A DNA stretch of 64,000 nucleotides from a bacterium (GCA_004299235.1 SCQL01000028.1:124001-188000), one strand, 5' to 3'; shown: positions 1-8,849, counted from the stretch's first letter. Translations and numbers: made by a program. The notes: a model not told the origin generated them from the letters alone.

Positions 1-2585
1 GACGCCAGGATCTTGCGCGCGGTGGCGACCACGTCGTCGGGATGCTTGGCATCGGTCGTGAGCACCGCGAACTCGTCGCCGCCGAGCCGGGCGATGGTGT
101 CGGTCGCCCGGAGGACGCCGCGGAACCGCGCGGTGACCTCCTGCAGGAGACTGTCGCCACGATCGTGGCCGAGCGCGTCGTTGATGTCCTTGAAACGATC
201 GAGGTCGAGCAGGAGAACGCCGAACATCTTCTGGTTGCGCCTCGCGGCGAGCAGGGCCTGGCGCAGACGGTCGCCGAACAGGCTTCGGTTGGGCAGGCCG
301 GTCAGCGCGTCGTGCAGCGCCTGGTACTCGAGCGCGTCGGTGTGGGCTTTGCGCTCCGAGATGTCACGCAGCGTGGCGATGAACAGGTGGCGTGAGCCGA
401 CCTGCATCGAGCTGACCACGAACTCGAGAGGGAACAGGCTCCCGTTCTTCCGCTTGCCCATGGTCTCGTGCGCGCCGCTGACCGGGATGTCGAGCTTGAG
501 GCGGCGTTCCAGGTAGTTGATGAAGGCGCTGCGATGAGTGGTGGCGATGAGGACGTCGGCCTGCTGTCCGACCAGCTCCTTCTCGGTGTGGCCGAACAGC
601 TTGACGACCGCCGGATTGACGGATTCGATCACGCCGGCCTGGTCGATGGTGACCAGACCGTCGGAAACGTTGTCCAGCACCGACCGTATCCGCTTCTCGC
701 TCTCCTGCAGCGCCACCTCGGCTCGCTTGCGCTCCACGAACTCGCCGACCTGCGAGCCGACGTCGTTCATCACCGCCGCCAGCCCCTCGTCCAGCTCGCG
801 GGGCGCCCACGTGTGGAGCGAGATCATGCCGACCACCCTCCGGCCGCTGCGGACCGGGAAGCCGACGATGCCTCGCAGCCCGGCCGCGACCGCGGCCACG
901 GAACGGGGGGAATCGTCCGCGGCGACGTCCGCCACGGCCATCGGAGCCCCCGTCTCCCACACCTTGCCGGCCAGCCCTTCGCCCCGCCGATACAGCGCCT
1001 CATGGGCGGTGGCCTCGTAGCTCGACGTGTCGCGGCCAGGTCGCTTCCAGGACGCGCCGAAGTGCATGGCCTCGCGCGCGGCATCCACCTCCCAGTACTC
1101 CGCCAGCTCCCAGTCGAGCGCCCGGCACAGCCCTTCCAGCACGCCCGGCGCCGCTACTTCCCAGCCAGGCGAGGTGACCAACGCCTGGGTGACGGCAAAA
1201 CGTGCCGCCTGCAGCACCTCGCTGCGCTTGCGGTCGCGCAGGTCGACCGCCACGGTCTGGAAGTAGTGCGGCGTGTTGTTCAGGTCGCGAACCAGGCGCG
1301 CGGTCACGTCCACCCAGACCGGCAGGCCGTCCTTGCGGGTGTAGCGCTGTTCGATGCGCGTCCCCTGCTCCTCGCCGGCGAGCATCCGCCGCATCGCATC
1401 CTGCATGGCGGCGACGTCTTCGGGATGGGTGATATCGAGGATGGAAAGGTGGCAGAGCTCGGCGTCTCCGTAGCCGACCAGCTCACAGAAGGCGAGATTG
1501 ACGGTCGTGATGCGGCCGTCCAGGGCGGAGAACGCCATGCCCGCTTGCGCCCGCTCGAAAAGCGTTCGGAACCGCCTTTCGCTCTCACGCTCCGCCTGCT
1601 CCGCGCGCCGGCGCTCGCTGACATCGCTCACCAGCGTGAGCAGGCGGTTGGAGGATTCGGTGGCCAGGCGGTGCACCGCCACGTCGACCTGGGCCCGGCG
1701 CCCGTCCTTGGCGATGAGCTCCGACTGGTAGCGGACGGGCGCGTCACGACCGGCCATCCGGGCGCTCAGGTGCGCGGTCAGGCTGGCGCGGAGCTCGGGA
1801 GGCGCCATCTCGACCAGGGTCGGCATCGCGGAGAGCTCCTCCTTCGAATACCCGGTGAGCTTGACATACGCCTCGTTGCCGGCGACGAATCTGCCCTCTT
1901 CCGTAACGACCAGCCCCGCACCCAGGTCGCTGATGGCGTCGAGGAGGGAGCTCTGGCGTTCGACGTGCACGCTGAGATCGCGCCCCACGGCTCGGCTGGT
2001 GAGGAAGGCGAGCAGCCCGAGTCCCACCAGGATGAGGGTCCAGATCACGATCGCGGCCGGCGAGACCGCAAGCGCGGTGACGGCGTACAACCACAGGGCT
2101 CCGAGGCCCACGATCGCAATGACGAAGACGTAGCCGAAATGGCGGGCGTGGAACCCGAGGTCGAAGTGGAGCAGGATGGTCGCGAAGCTGGCGGCGGCCA
2201 GAGGCGGGAGGTCGTTGCCCAGCCACCGGCCCGCCACCCCCAGCACGAGCACGGTGAGGGCCGCCGCACAGGCCATCACCGCCAGCTGGACCGGGACGTT
2301 GGTGGCCAGCCTCGAAGCCCGGATCCCAACCGCGACGATGCCGAAGACGACTCCGGCACCGATCAGGATGAACTCCTCCCGAAGCACGGCGGGGGGCAGG
2401 CCGGCCGCCCAGAGGCGGTATCCGACCGCAGCGATGATCGCCGCCGCGGCGATCCCGTTGATCACGGGGAGTCTCCAGGCCCGCGGAGGGAGCGGAATGC
2501 CCTGGGCTGGCCAGCCGTCCCCGGCCGCGCCGAACAGCGGGTCCAGCGTCCCGGACGGTCTCTGCTGGTTAGCCAACCCGATCAC
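1..2585 (-). CDS. Membrane PAS-PAS-GAF-PAS-GGDEF diguanylate cyclase (3' end cut by window)
   Basis: The protein should make cyclic di-GMP from two GTP in response to signals read by its sensor domains. About 861 residues are visible. After roughly 40 residues come about six hydrophobic segments (residues ~41-190), then a PAS domain, a second PAS/PAC domain, a GAF domain, a third PAS domain, and a GGDEF domain starting near residue 780. The GGDEF domain has DLDRFKDIND and RLGGDEFAVL, and a product-inhibition I-site RATD lies five residues before GGDEF. The C-terminus runs off the left edge, so a following EAL domain cannot be excluded. The start is uncertain. GTG at 2585 is the most upstream in this frame; GTG at 2465 has a better GGAG sequence but would begin inside the first membrane segment. 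Confidence 0.88.
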   Translation of the reverse strand, partial: MIGLANQQRPSGTLDPLFGAAGDGWPAQGIPLPPRAWRLPVINGIAAAAIIAAVGYRLWAAGLPPAVLREEFILIGAGVVFGIVAVGIRASRLATNVPVQLAVMACAAALTVLVLGVAGRWLGNDLPPLAAASFATILLHFDLGFHARHFGYVFVIAIVGLGALWLYAVTALAVSPAAIVIWTLILVGLGLLAFLTSRAVGRDLSVHVERQSSLLDAISDLGAGLVVTEEGRFVAGNEAYVKLTGYSKEELSAMPTLVEMAPPELRASLTAHLSARMAGRDAPVRYQSELIAKDGRRAQVDVAVHRLATESSNRLLTLVSDVSERRRAEQAERESERRFRTLFERAQAGMAFSALDGRITTVNLAFCELVGYGDAELCHLSILDITHPEDVAAMQDAMRRMLAGEEQGTRIEQRYTRKDGLPVWVDVTARLVRDLNNTPHYFQTVAVDLRDRKRSEVLQAARFAVTQALVTSPGWEVAAPGVLEGLCRALDWELAEYWEVDAAREAMHFGASWKRPGRDTSSYEATAHEALYRRGEGLAGKVWETGAPMAVADVAADDSPRSVAAVAAGLRGIVGFPVRSGRRVVGMISLHTWAPRELDEGLAAVMNDVGSQVGEFVERKRAEVALQESEKRIRSVLDNVSDGLVTIDQAGVIESVNPAVVKLFGHTEKELVGQQADVLIATTHRSAFINYLERRLKLDIPVSGAHETMGKRKNGSLFPLEFVVSSMQVGSRHLFIATLRDISERKAHTDALEYQALHDALTGLPNRSLFGDRLRQALLAARRNQKMFGVLLLDLDRFKDINDALGHDRGDSLLQEVTARFRGVLRATDTIARLGGDEFAVLTTDAKHPDDVVATARKILA

Positions 2586-2639
2586 GATAACGGTCGGGGC
2601 CGGGGTTCGGGGCGCTCCGCCCGGGCTACGGGAGCCGGG

Positions 2640-2942
2640 TTACTGGCTCGACTTGGCCTGGGGGCGCTGGGGGACCGAGCGTTTGAGAGGCGGCCGGCGG
2701 CCGGCGTGAAGCGGGTTCGGCTTCTTGTCCCCGCCGTCCTTGCCCTCCGCGCCCCGGCCGCGCCCGGTGGTGGCCGCGTGGAGCGTGCGGAGCTTGGCCA
2801 GGCGCTCTTTCTTGGCCGCCAGCGCCATCTTCAAGGCGTCCGACAGCTGCGTGTCGTTCATGGGGACCACCCGGAGCCGGGCCTCCAGCTCCAGGACCTC
2901 CACCTCAGCCCGCGTCAACTCGAGATCGATCGTTTTTGCCAC
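2640..2942 (-). CDS. Small hypothetical protein with helical N-terminus and basic tail
   Basis: I do not recognise this 100-residue protein. The N-terminal 55 residues are charged and strongly helical (repeated Leu/Glu/Lys/Arg), and the tail is Gly/Lys/Arg-rich and probably disordered. The GTG start at 2942 is preceded by GAAGGAAG six bases upstream. It lies just upstream of the diguanylate cyclase on the same strand. That gene starts within 60 bases of this stop, so the two may be co-transcribed. No enzymatic motif is visible. Confidence 0.6.
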   Translation of the reverse strand: MAKTIDLELTRAEVEVLELEARLRVVPMNDTQLSDALKMALAAKKERLAKLRTLHAATTGRGRGAEGKDGGDKKPNPLHAGRRPPLKRSVPQRPQAKSSQ

Positions 2943-2951
2943 GTCTTCCTT

Positions 2952-2980
2952 CTTATATAACGGTTCCAGACCACTGCCAA
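2952..2980 (-). promoter_or_regulatory. Predicted sigma-70-type promoter for the 2640-2942 gene
   Basis: On the minus strand TTGGCA (2980-2975) and TATAAG (2957-2952) are separated by exactly 17 bases. A start site about seven bases downstream would fall near 2945, only about three bases before the GTG start. The transcript would then be leaderless or nearly so, which conflicts with the Shine-Dalgarno-like GAAGGAAG lying further upstream. Confidence 0.35.
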
Positions 2981-3072
2981 ACCTAATAACTACCCCTATC
3001 CGCCCGAAGTTATGCCAACAGAGCTGCGTTTGGCCTGGCGAGTCAAGCGCCGGCGCCCGCTCGGGGCGCTTC

Positions 3073-4188
3073 TCAATCCAGAGAGACGGCGTCGCGGAGC
3101 TTTTCGAAGAAGCCCTTGGACACTTTTTCCGGCTTGCCGGTCAGCCCGCCGACCTTGCGCAGCAGGGCCTTCTGCTCGGCGCTCAGGTCCTTCGGGATGA
3201 CGACCTGGACGACCACGTACTGGTCGCCGCGCCGCCCCCCGCGCACGTCGGGCATGCCTCTGCCGGCAAGCCGGAACGACTGGCCGTGCTGGGTGCCCGG
3301 CGGGATGGCGATCTGGACCCCGCCCTCCAGGGTTGGGATCTCGATCCGGTCGCCAAGAGCGGCCTGCACCATGTTCATCCGCAACTCGTAAATCAGGTCA
3401 TGCTCGTGCCTCGCCAGGTGAGGGTGGGCCTTGACGCGCAGGACCACGTACAGGTCGCCGGGCGGGCCGCCGCGCAGCCCGGCCTCGCCCTCGCCGCTGA
3501 GCCGGATCTGCGACCCGGTGTCGACGCCCGCGGGAATCTTCACCGCGAGCCGGCGCGCCTTCTGGATGCGCCCCTGGCCGTGGCACTGCAGGCATGGGCT
3601 CTTGAGCAGCCGGCCCGCGCCGCCGCAGGTCGGGCAGGGGGCGGCGGTGACCACCGATCCGAAGATGGATTGAGCGGTGCGCCGGATCTGGCCCGAGCCC
3701 CGGCACCCTGGGCAGGTCTCCACTCCGGTGCCCGGCTCGGCGCCGCCGCCCGAGCATCGCTCGCAGGTGACGGGGCGGACGACGTCGATCTGCTTTTCGA
3801 CCCCGGTGAAGGCCTCCTCGAAAGTGATGGTCAGGTCGTAGCGGAGGTCGTCCCCGCGGTTGGACCGCTGGCGGCGGGACCGGCCGCCGCCGCCGAAGAA
3901 CGTGTCGAAGATGTCCGCGAACGGCATGTCGGAGAAGTCGACCGCCGGTCCGCCGCCTGGTTCCACCGCGGCGTGACCGAACATGTCGTAGGTCCGGCGG
4001 CGTCCCGGATCAGACAGTACGGAGTACGCCTCGCTCGCCTCCTTGAAACGGGAGGCCGCCGCCGGGTCGTCGGGGTTGCGGTCGGGATGCGAGTCCATGG
4101 CGATCTTGCGAAAAGCGCGCTTCAGGTCCTCGGGCGAAGCCTGGCGGCCGATGCCCAGGACCTCGTAATAGTCGCGCTTGACCGCCAC
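3073..4188 (-). CDS. dnaJ: Chaperone protein DnaJ
   Basis: This 371-residue DnaJ co-chaperone stimulates DnaK ATPase and delivers unfolded clients. The J domain (residues ~5-70) has the invariant HPD in SHPDRN. A short Gly/Phe linker follows, with a FADIFDTFF stretch. Four CxxCxGxG-type zinc motifs (CERCSGGG, CPGCRGSG, CPTCGGAG, CLQCHGQG) lie at about residues 135-205. The substrate-binding C-terminal domain is complete. The start is GTG, three bases after the grpE stop. It is the last gene of hrcA-grpE-dnaJ and should be under HrcA/CIRCE control. No dnaK lies in the window. Confidence 0.97.
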   Translation of the reverse strand: MAVKRDYYEVLGIGRQASPEDLKRAFRKIAMDSHPDRNPDDPAAASRFKEASEAYSVLSDPGRRRTYDMFGHAAVEPGGGPAVDFSDMPFADIFDTFFGGGGRSRRQRSNRGDDLRYDLTITFEEAFTGVEKQIDVVRPVTCERCSGGGAEPGTGVETCPGCRGSGQIRRTAQSIFGSVVTAAPCPTCGGAGRLLKSPCLQCHGQGRIQKARRLAVKIPAGVDTGSQIRLSGEGEAGLRGGPPGDLYVVLRVKAHPHLARHEHDLIYELRMNMVQAALGDRIEIPTLEGGVQIAIPPGTQHGQSFRLAGRGMPDVRGGRRGDQYVVVQVVIPKDLSAEQKALLRKVGGLTGKPEKVSKGFFEKLRDAVSLD

Positions 4189-4191
4189 CGG

Positions 4192-4761
4192 CTAGTGGAG
4201 GTCTGAGGCGGGAAGGGCCGGCGGGCGAGCCACTTTCACAAGCGCCGGCCGGACCACGCGGTCGCGGATGCGGTAGCCGCGGCGAAGCTCTGAAACCACC
4301 GTGTCCTCGGGGTGTTCCTCCGACTCCTCGTGCCCAATCGCCTCGTGGAACTTCGGGTCGAACGTCGCGCCGACGGCCTTGATCGGCTCCAGGCCGTGCG
4401 CCGCGAGCGCCTCCTCGAGCTTGCGCACGCTGAGCTCGAGGCCCTTGAGCCAGGCCTCGTCGACGCCTTCGGGCTGGTGGTCGAGCACGTTGTGCAGGTC
4501 GTCCAGTCCCGGCAGGAGCCGGCTGATCAGGTCGGCCGATGCGTGCTGGATCGTCTCGAGCTGCTCCTGGCGGGAGCGCCTCTTGTAGTTGTCGAAGTCC
4601 GCGGCCAATCGCAGGTGCCGATCTTTGGCCTCGGCGCCGGCCGCCTCCAGCTCGGCGATCTTGGCCTCCATCGCAGACAGGGCATGGGATTCGCCCGGTT
4701 CGGCGGTGGCCTTGCGCGGTTGGGTGTCGTGCGGGTCGTGGGGATGCTTTGGCGTGGTCAT
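4192..4761 (-). CDS. grpE: Nucleotide exchange factor GrpE
   Basis: This 189-residue protein releases ADP from DnaK. A disordered His/Pro/Glu-rich N-terminus precedes a coiled-coil stretch (residues ~28-60) and the family motif FDNYKRR. The C-terminal beta domain ends with the typical VRPALVKVA. The gene lies between hrcA (about 40 bases upstream) and dnaJ (three bases downstream), the common order in Gram-positive heat-shock operons. Confidence 0.96.
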   Translation of the reverse strand: MTTPKHPHDPHDTQPRKATAEPGESHALSAMEAKIAELEAAGAEAKDRHLRLAADFDNYKRRSRQEQLETIQHASADLISRLLPGLDDLHNVLDHQPEGVDEAWLKGLELSVRKLEEALAAHGLEPIKAVGATFDPKFHEAIGHEESEEHPEDTVVSELRRGYRIRDRVVRPALVKVARPPALPASDLH

Positions 4762-4802
4762 TGGAATCTAAATACCGCGAGCCACCGCCGGCTCAAACCC
4801 GA

Positions 4803-5819
4803 TCAAGTTCCGACCTCGGCCATCCGGTCGCTCGCGGTGCGCGCCACCGCCTGCAGCCGAGCCACTGTCTGGCTGTAAGCCATGCGAGTCGGACCGATCA
4901 CGCCCAGCACGCCCTTGAGCCGGTTGGACGGGCCGTAGGTCGTCAGCACCAGGGCGCAGCCCTGCAGCTGGCTGGAGGCATTCTCAGAGCCGATGACGAT
5001 CTGCAGGTCGGATTGCCCGATGAGCTGGCGGAGGAGCACGGTCAGATAGCGCGTCTCCTCCAGCACCTCGAGCACCTGCTGCAGCCGCGAGGACTCCGCG
5101 AACTCCGGCTGGCGCAGCAGGTTGCGGACACCGTCGTGGACGACAAGGCTCTCCGAGCCCTTCTCATCTTGGTCGAGCACGGCGACGATGCATCCCAGCA
5201 GCTCCTTCTCGAGACCGAGCACGGCTCCGTCGTAGCCGCTCCGGACCTCGTCGCCGCCCCGGCCGCCGAGCGTGCTGTTGAGACGGGCCGCCACCTTGGT
5301 CAGCTCGGCCTGCGTCGCCGCCCGCGTGACGTTGAACACCTGCTGGCGGAGCAGGTTGCCCTCCAGCAGGAGGATCAGGAGCACCTCCGTCGGCTCGAGC
5401 GACACGAGGTCGAGGTGCTTGATGCGCGCCTGCGATCCCTGCGGCGCGCTGGCCACGGACGCATTCTGCGTCACCGCGGCCACGGTCATCGCCACCTTCT
5501 CGACCATCCCCTGGACATCGGCCGGCGCGTGGCGCAGCTCTTCATCGATGAAGGAGCAGACATCGCCCGGGACCTGCTCGAGGTCCATCAGGAAGTCGAC
5601 GAAGTAGCGGTAGCCGGAATCGGTCGGTACGCGGCCCGCGGAGGTGTGGGGCTGGGTCAGGTAGCCGAGGTCCGCCAGCTCGGCCAGCTCGCTGCGGATC
5701 GTGGCCGGCGACAGGTTGACGAAATACCGGCTCTGGAGCGCCTGCGAGCCGACGGGCACGGCGCTCGTCGTGAACTCGTGCACCACCGCTCGGAGAATGG
5801 CTCGCTTCCTATTTTCCAT
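4803..5819 (-). CDS. hrcA: Heat-inducible transcription repressor HrcA
   Basis: This 338-residue repressor binds CIRCE operators and shuts off chaperone genes until GroEL becomes limiting. An N-terminal winged helix (residues ~1-75) includes LSPATIRSELAELADLGYL, followed by SAGRVPTDSGYRYFVD, a strong HrcA signature. The rest is the GAF-like inserted and dimerisation domains. The ATG is six bases downstream of a CIRCE element, so HrcA most likely represses its own operon. No good Shine-Dalgarno sequence separates the operator and start. Confidence 0.97.
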   Translation of the reverse strand: MENRKRAILRAVVHEFTTSAVPVGSQALQSRYFVNLSPATIRSELAELADLGYLTQPHTSAGRVPTDSGYRYFVDFLMDLEQVPGDVCSFIDEELRHAPADVQGMVEKVAMTVAAVTQNASVASAPQGSQARIKHLDLVSLEPTEVLLILLLEGNLLRQQVFNVTRAATQAELTKVAARLNSTLGGRGGDEVRSGYDGAVLGLEKELLGCIVAVLDQDEKGSESLVVHDGVRNLLRQPEFAESSRLQQVLEVLEETRYLTVLLRQLIGQSDLQIVIGSENASSQLQGCALVLTTYGPSNRLKGVLGVIGPTRMAYSQTVARLQAVARTASDRMAEVGT

Positions 5820-5825
5820 GGCTTT

Positions 5826-5852
5826 TCAGCACTCTCGATACCAGAGTGCTAA
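5826..5852 (-). promoter_or_regulatory. CIRCE operator for HrcA
   Basis: TCAGCACTC, nine spacer bases, then GAGTGCTAA: the consensus TTAGCACTC-N9-GAGTGCTAA with a single mismatch in the left arm (plus-strand reading). It ends next to the hemW stop and lies six bases upstream of the hrcA ATG, so it covers the region where the ribosome would bind. Confidence 0.96.
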
Positions 5853-7001
5853 TTACAGTACCGCGAGGGCGATCTGGTTGTGCAGGTCGAGGCCGCGGCG
5901 GGTCGGAACCACCCGGCCGTCGATCCGGTCGATCAGGCCCGCCGCCAAGAGCTGGGCGAGCTCCGGCTCGAAGCCTGCCGGCGGCGCCATCCCCTCCGCC
6001 GCGCGCAGGCCGAGCATGAGCGATTCGGCCGCCGCCTTGCGGGCCGGCAGCTCCTCCCCATCCGCCCTGGGTTCCGGGCTCGCCGCGATGTAGTCGCGAG
6101 GCCGGGCAACGTTCCACCATCGCCATGCGGTCGTGCCGTCGGTGGCGTAGGAGTGGGCGCCCGCGCCCGCGCCATAGACCGGCCGGCACCGCCAGTAGGC
6201 GTGGTTGTGGCGCGACTCGAACCCGGCTCGCGCCCAGTTGGATACCTCGTAACGCCGGAACCCCGCCCGCTCCAGCTCCACGCACGCGGCGTCGAGCTGG
6301 TCCCACTGCAGGTCCGGGTCGACGGCGGGAACTCGGCCTTCCGCCCGTCGCCGCCAGAGCAGCGTGCCCTCTTCAAAGGTCAGGCAGTAGGTCGAGACGT
6401 GGTCCGGTCCCAGGTCGAGGCCCCGCCGCAGCGTTTCCAGCCATCCCTCCAGGCTCTGAAACGGCACCGCGAAGATGAGGTCGATGCTGATGTCGGCGAC
6501 GCCCATCGATCGCGCCAGCCGGAAGGCGTGGGTCGCCTGCGCCGCGTCCGTCCTTCGCTCCAGCACGGCCAGCGCGCGCCCGTCGAAGCCCTGGACGCCG
6601 AGGCTGAGCCGGTTGACGCCGCCGGCGAGCCAGGCGGCGAGCTTCGGTTCGTCGGTGCTCGCCGGGTTGGCTTCGAGCGTCACCTCCGCATCCGTCGCGA
6701 CGTCGAAGGTGCGGTGAATGAACCCTAGGAGTCGGGCGGCCAGGTCCGGCGGCAGCAGGCTCGGGGTGCCGCCGCCCAGGTACACCGTTTGCAGCCGCTC
6801 GAACGGATGCCGTTCGCGAGCGGCGCTCAGCTCACGCTCGAGCGCCTCGACGTAGTCCGGCATGAGCCGGTCCATGCCCGCGTAGGCGTTGAAGTCGCAG
6901 TATCCGCACTTGTGCTTGCAGAACGGGATGTGCACGTAGAGGTGCCGGAAAGGGAGTCCACCACCCGGCATGCCCGGAGGAGGAGCGAGCTCGGCAGCCA
7001 C
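5853..7001 (-). CDS. hemW: Radical SAM HemW (HemN-like) heme chaperone
   Basis: This 382-residue protein belongs to the HemN/HemW radical SAM family. HemW proteins carry heme to respiratory proteins and are often annotated as oxygen-independent coproporphyrinogen III oxidase. The [4Fe-4S] motif CKHKCGYC (CxxxCxxC) lies near residue 28, followed by YLGGGTPSLL and the radical SAM barrel. The position next to hrcA-grpE-dnaJ and not far from lepA is typical of hemW and not of true hemN. The GTG start lies three bases after the stop of the upstream zinc-ribbon gene, so they are probably coupled. Confidence 0.92.
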   Translation of the reverse strand: MAAELAPPPGMPGGGLPFRHLYVHIPFCKHKCGYCDFNAYAGMDRLMPDYVEALERELSAARERHPFERLQTVYLGGGTPSLLPPDLAARLLGFIHRTFDVATDAEVTLEANPASTDEPKLAAWLAGGVNRLSLGVQGFDGRALAVLERRTDAAQATHAFRLARSMGVADISIDLIFAVPFQSLEGWLETLRRGLDLGPDHVSTYCLTFEEGTLLWRRRAEGRVPAVDPDLQWDQLDAACVELERAGFRRYEVSNWARAGFESRHNHAYWRCRPVYGAGAGAHSYATDGTTAWRWWNVARPRDYIAASPEPRADGEELPARKAAAESLMLGLRAAEGMAPPAGFEPELAQLLAAGLIDRIDGRVVPTRRGLDLHNQIALAVL

Positions 7002-7004
7002 CGC

Positions 7005-7328
7005 TCACACGCCCTTGATCGTGTAGCGCTGGCCCCGCGCGGTCTCGAGCTCCCGGCGCAGGAGGTCCGCGGCCTGCCCCTCGTTGGCGACGAGCTCTTT
7101 GATGCGCTGTGCCATGCGGTCTTCGACCCGCGCGATCTGGCGGCCGATCTGCGCCACATTGGCCTGCTGGCTGCGGTACCGCTCGCGCTTGCGCCACAGG
7201 CGCGCATGCTCGTCGCGAAGATCCGCCACCGACCTGCGGACAGAGCACTCCACGCACCACCCGTCGCGGGCTTCGGAGCTGGGGACCTGCTTGCCGCAGT
7301 CGCGGCAGAAAATGAGAATGCCGCTCAG
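7005..7328 (-). CDS. Small zinc-ribbon / coiled-coil protein
   Basis: This ~107-residue protein has an N-terminal zinc ribbon (CRDCG, then CVEC about 17 residues later) followed by a long charged helical region. The first ordinary start in frame, GTG at 7253, would cut the ribbon in half and keep only the second CxxC. An upstream in-frame TAA limits extension. Between that stop and the first Cys pair the only plausible starts are CTG at 7328 or the ATT codons shortly after it. The CTG overlaps the stop of the upstream gene as CTGA and has AGAGGTGG just before it. The function is unknown. It lies between ybaK-like and hemW in an apparent operon. Confidence 0.65.
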   Translation of the reverse strand: MSGILIFCRDCGKQVPSSEARDGWCVECSVRRSVADLRDEHARLWRKRERYRSQQANVAQIGRQIARVEDRMAQRIKELVANEGQAADLLRRELETARGQRYTIKGV

Positions 7329-7792
7329 GTGGCCACCTCTTTAGCCTTCAGATCCGCGACCACCGCCTGGCTCAGCTCACGCAGGCGCTCCGGCGCGATC
7401 TCGAACACCGAGTCGGGCCGGCCCGCCGCCGCCCAGACAACCCGGTGGCCGAGCAGGTCGCGATCCATGAACACCGGCACGTCGGTGGCGTGCCCAAAGG
7501 GCGGCACTCCGCCGATCGCATAACCCGTCGCCGAGCGCGCGGCCTCCGGAGCGGCCTTGGCCACCGGCTCGCCGGCAACCGCCGCGAGCCGGCGCTCGTC
7601 CAGCCGGTTGGCGCCGCTGACCAGGGCGACCACCGGCCTGCCGGCGGCGACGAAGACCAGTGACTTCACGATCTGCCCGACTTCGCAGCCGACCGCCGTC
7701 GCGGCGTCGACCGCCGTGCGCGTGCCTGCCGGGAACTCCCTGACGGCGACGCCGATGTCCGATGCGGCCAGCCAGGCCTCGAATCGCCTCAT
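7325..7792 (-). CDS. YbaK/ProX-type aminoacyl-tRNA deacylase (editing domain protein)
   Basis: This 155-residue protein matches the YbaK/EbsC family, which hydrolyses mischarged tRNAs such as Cys- or Ala-tRNA(Pro). Family features include a central VKSLVFVAAGRPVVALVSG segment and the GYAIGGVPPFGH loop followed by VFMDRDLL. The ATG start at 7792 follows a GGAA sequence. Its TGA overlaps the proposed CTG start of the zinc-ribbon gene. The exact tRNA substrate cannot be told from sequence. Confidence 0.88.
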   Translation of the reverse strand: MRRFEAWLAASDIGVAVREFPAGTRTAVDAATAVGCEVGQIVKSLVFVAAGRPVVALVSGANRLDERRLAAVAGEPVAKAAPEAARSATGYAIGGVPPFGHATDVPVFMDRDLLGHRVVWAAAGRPDSVFEIAPERLRELSQAVVADLKAKEVAT

Positions 7793-7809
7793 TGGATTCC
7801 AGGATAGGG

Positions 7810-7826
7810 GCCCATTGCAAATGGGC
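7810..7826. promoter_or_regulatory. Perfect inverted repeat between divergent genes
   Basis: GCCCATT-GCA-AATGGGC is a perfect 7-bp inverted repeat with a three-base centre. It lies in the 51-bp gap between the divergent starts of the YbaK-like gene (7792) and the epimerase gene (7844). It may be an operator, or a hairpin in the leader of either transcript. Confidence 0.3.
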
Positions 7827-7843
7827 GCGGCCGAGCCACACTC

Positions 7844-8815
7844 TTGTTCGAAGTGCCCACCGGGCCAGCACGAGTGGTCGTCACCGGGGCCGCCGGCTTC
7901 ATCGGCTCCCATCTGTCCGAGCGCCTGCTGGCTGACGGCCACCAGGTCGTCGGCGTCGACAGCTTCGCCGACTACTACGAGCGCGCCGGCAAGGAGCGGA
8001 ACCTCGAAGCGGTCCGCGCCCACCCCAACTTCACCTTCGAAGAGCTCGACCTGGTCGACGGGGGTGACCTCAGCCGGATCCTGAAGGGAGCCCGTGTCGT
8101 TTACCACCTCGCCGGGCAGCCCGGCGTGCGCCCGAGCTGGGGCGGCCAGTTCGACCGGTACGTCCGCGACAACATCCTCGCCACGCAGCGGCTGCTCGAA
8201 TTCCTCAAAGACCATCCCATCGACCGCCTGGTCTTCGCCGGCAGCTCGTCCGTGTATGGCGACGCCCAGAGGTTCCCGACCAGAGAATCCGCCGTCCCGC
8301 GGCCCGTTTCCCCATACGGCGTGACCAAGCTCGCCGCCGAGCACCTGACGCTCCTGTACACCAGGAACTTCGGCGTCCCGGCCGTGTCCGTGCGGTACTT
8401 CACCGTCTACGGGCCCCGCCAGCGGCCGGACATGGCCTTTTCCCGCTTCATGCGGGCCCTCGCCGACCGCGAGGCGATCGAGGTGTTCGGCGACGGCGAG
8501 CAGACGCGGGAGTTCACATACGTGTCGGACGCCGTCGAAGGGACGGTGAGGGCGGCGACCGCGGACGTCGTCGGCCAGGTGTTCAACCTCGGCGGCGGCA
8601 GCCGGGTCACCATCAACCGCGTGCTGGCCACGCTTGAAGACATCAGCCGCCTCAAGGTCCGGCGGCAGAACCTGCCGGCCGCTCCCGGCGACCCGCGCCA
8701 TACCGGCGCCTCGATCAACCTTGCCCGGCAGCGCCTGGGCTGGGAGCCGCGCGTCTCGCTGCGCGAAGGGCTGACCAGGCAGTGGCACTGGTTTCAGGAG
8801 ACGCGGGGCGGCTGA
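7844..8815 (+). CDS. NAD-dependent epimerase/dehydratase (extended SDR)
   Basis: This 323-residue extended SDR probably acts on a nucleotide sugar, as GalE or UDP-glucuronate epimerases do. It has the NAD-binding TGAAGFIGSHL near the N-terminus, the catalytic SS(V/A)YG-type serine region (AGSSSVYGD) and YGVTKLAAE (YxxxK). The start is TTG at 7844, with GTG at 7853 as an alternative. The substrate cannot be assigned. There is no sugar-pathway gene beside it; the next gene converges on it. Confidence 0.87.
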   Translation: MFEVPTGPARVVVTGAAGFIGSHLSERLLADGHQVVGVDSFADYYERAGKERNLEAVRAHPNFTFEELDLVDGGDLSRILKGARVVYHLAGQPGVRPSWGGQFDRYVRDNILATQRLLEFLKDHPIDRLVFAGSSSVYGDAQRFPTRESAVPRPVSPYGVTKLAAEHLTLLYTRNFGVPAVSVRYFTVYGPRQRPDMAFSRFMRALADREAIEVFGDGEQTREFTYVSDAVEGTVRAATADVVGQVFNLGGGSRVTINRVLATLEDISRLKVRRQNLPAAPGDPRHTGASINLARQRLGWEPRVSLREGLTRQWHWFQETRGG

Positions 8816-8849
8816 GGCCGCGCGGCACGCCGCCGCCGGAGCCTGGCGT

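Noticed and set aside
468-2960. An 830-codon plus-strand frame across the diguanylate cyclase gene
   Set aside because: It is rich in Arg/Gly/His/Pro with no domain pattern, and the minus strand encodes clear PAS, GAF and GGDEF motifs. High GC produces such long mirror frames.
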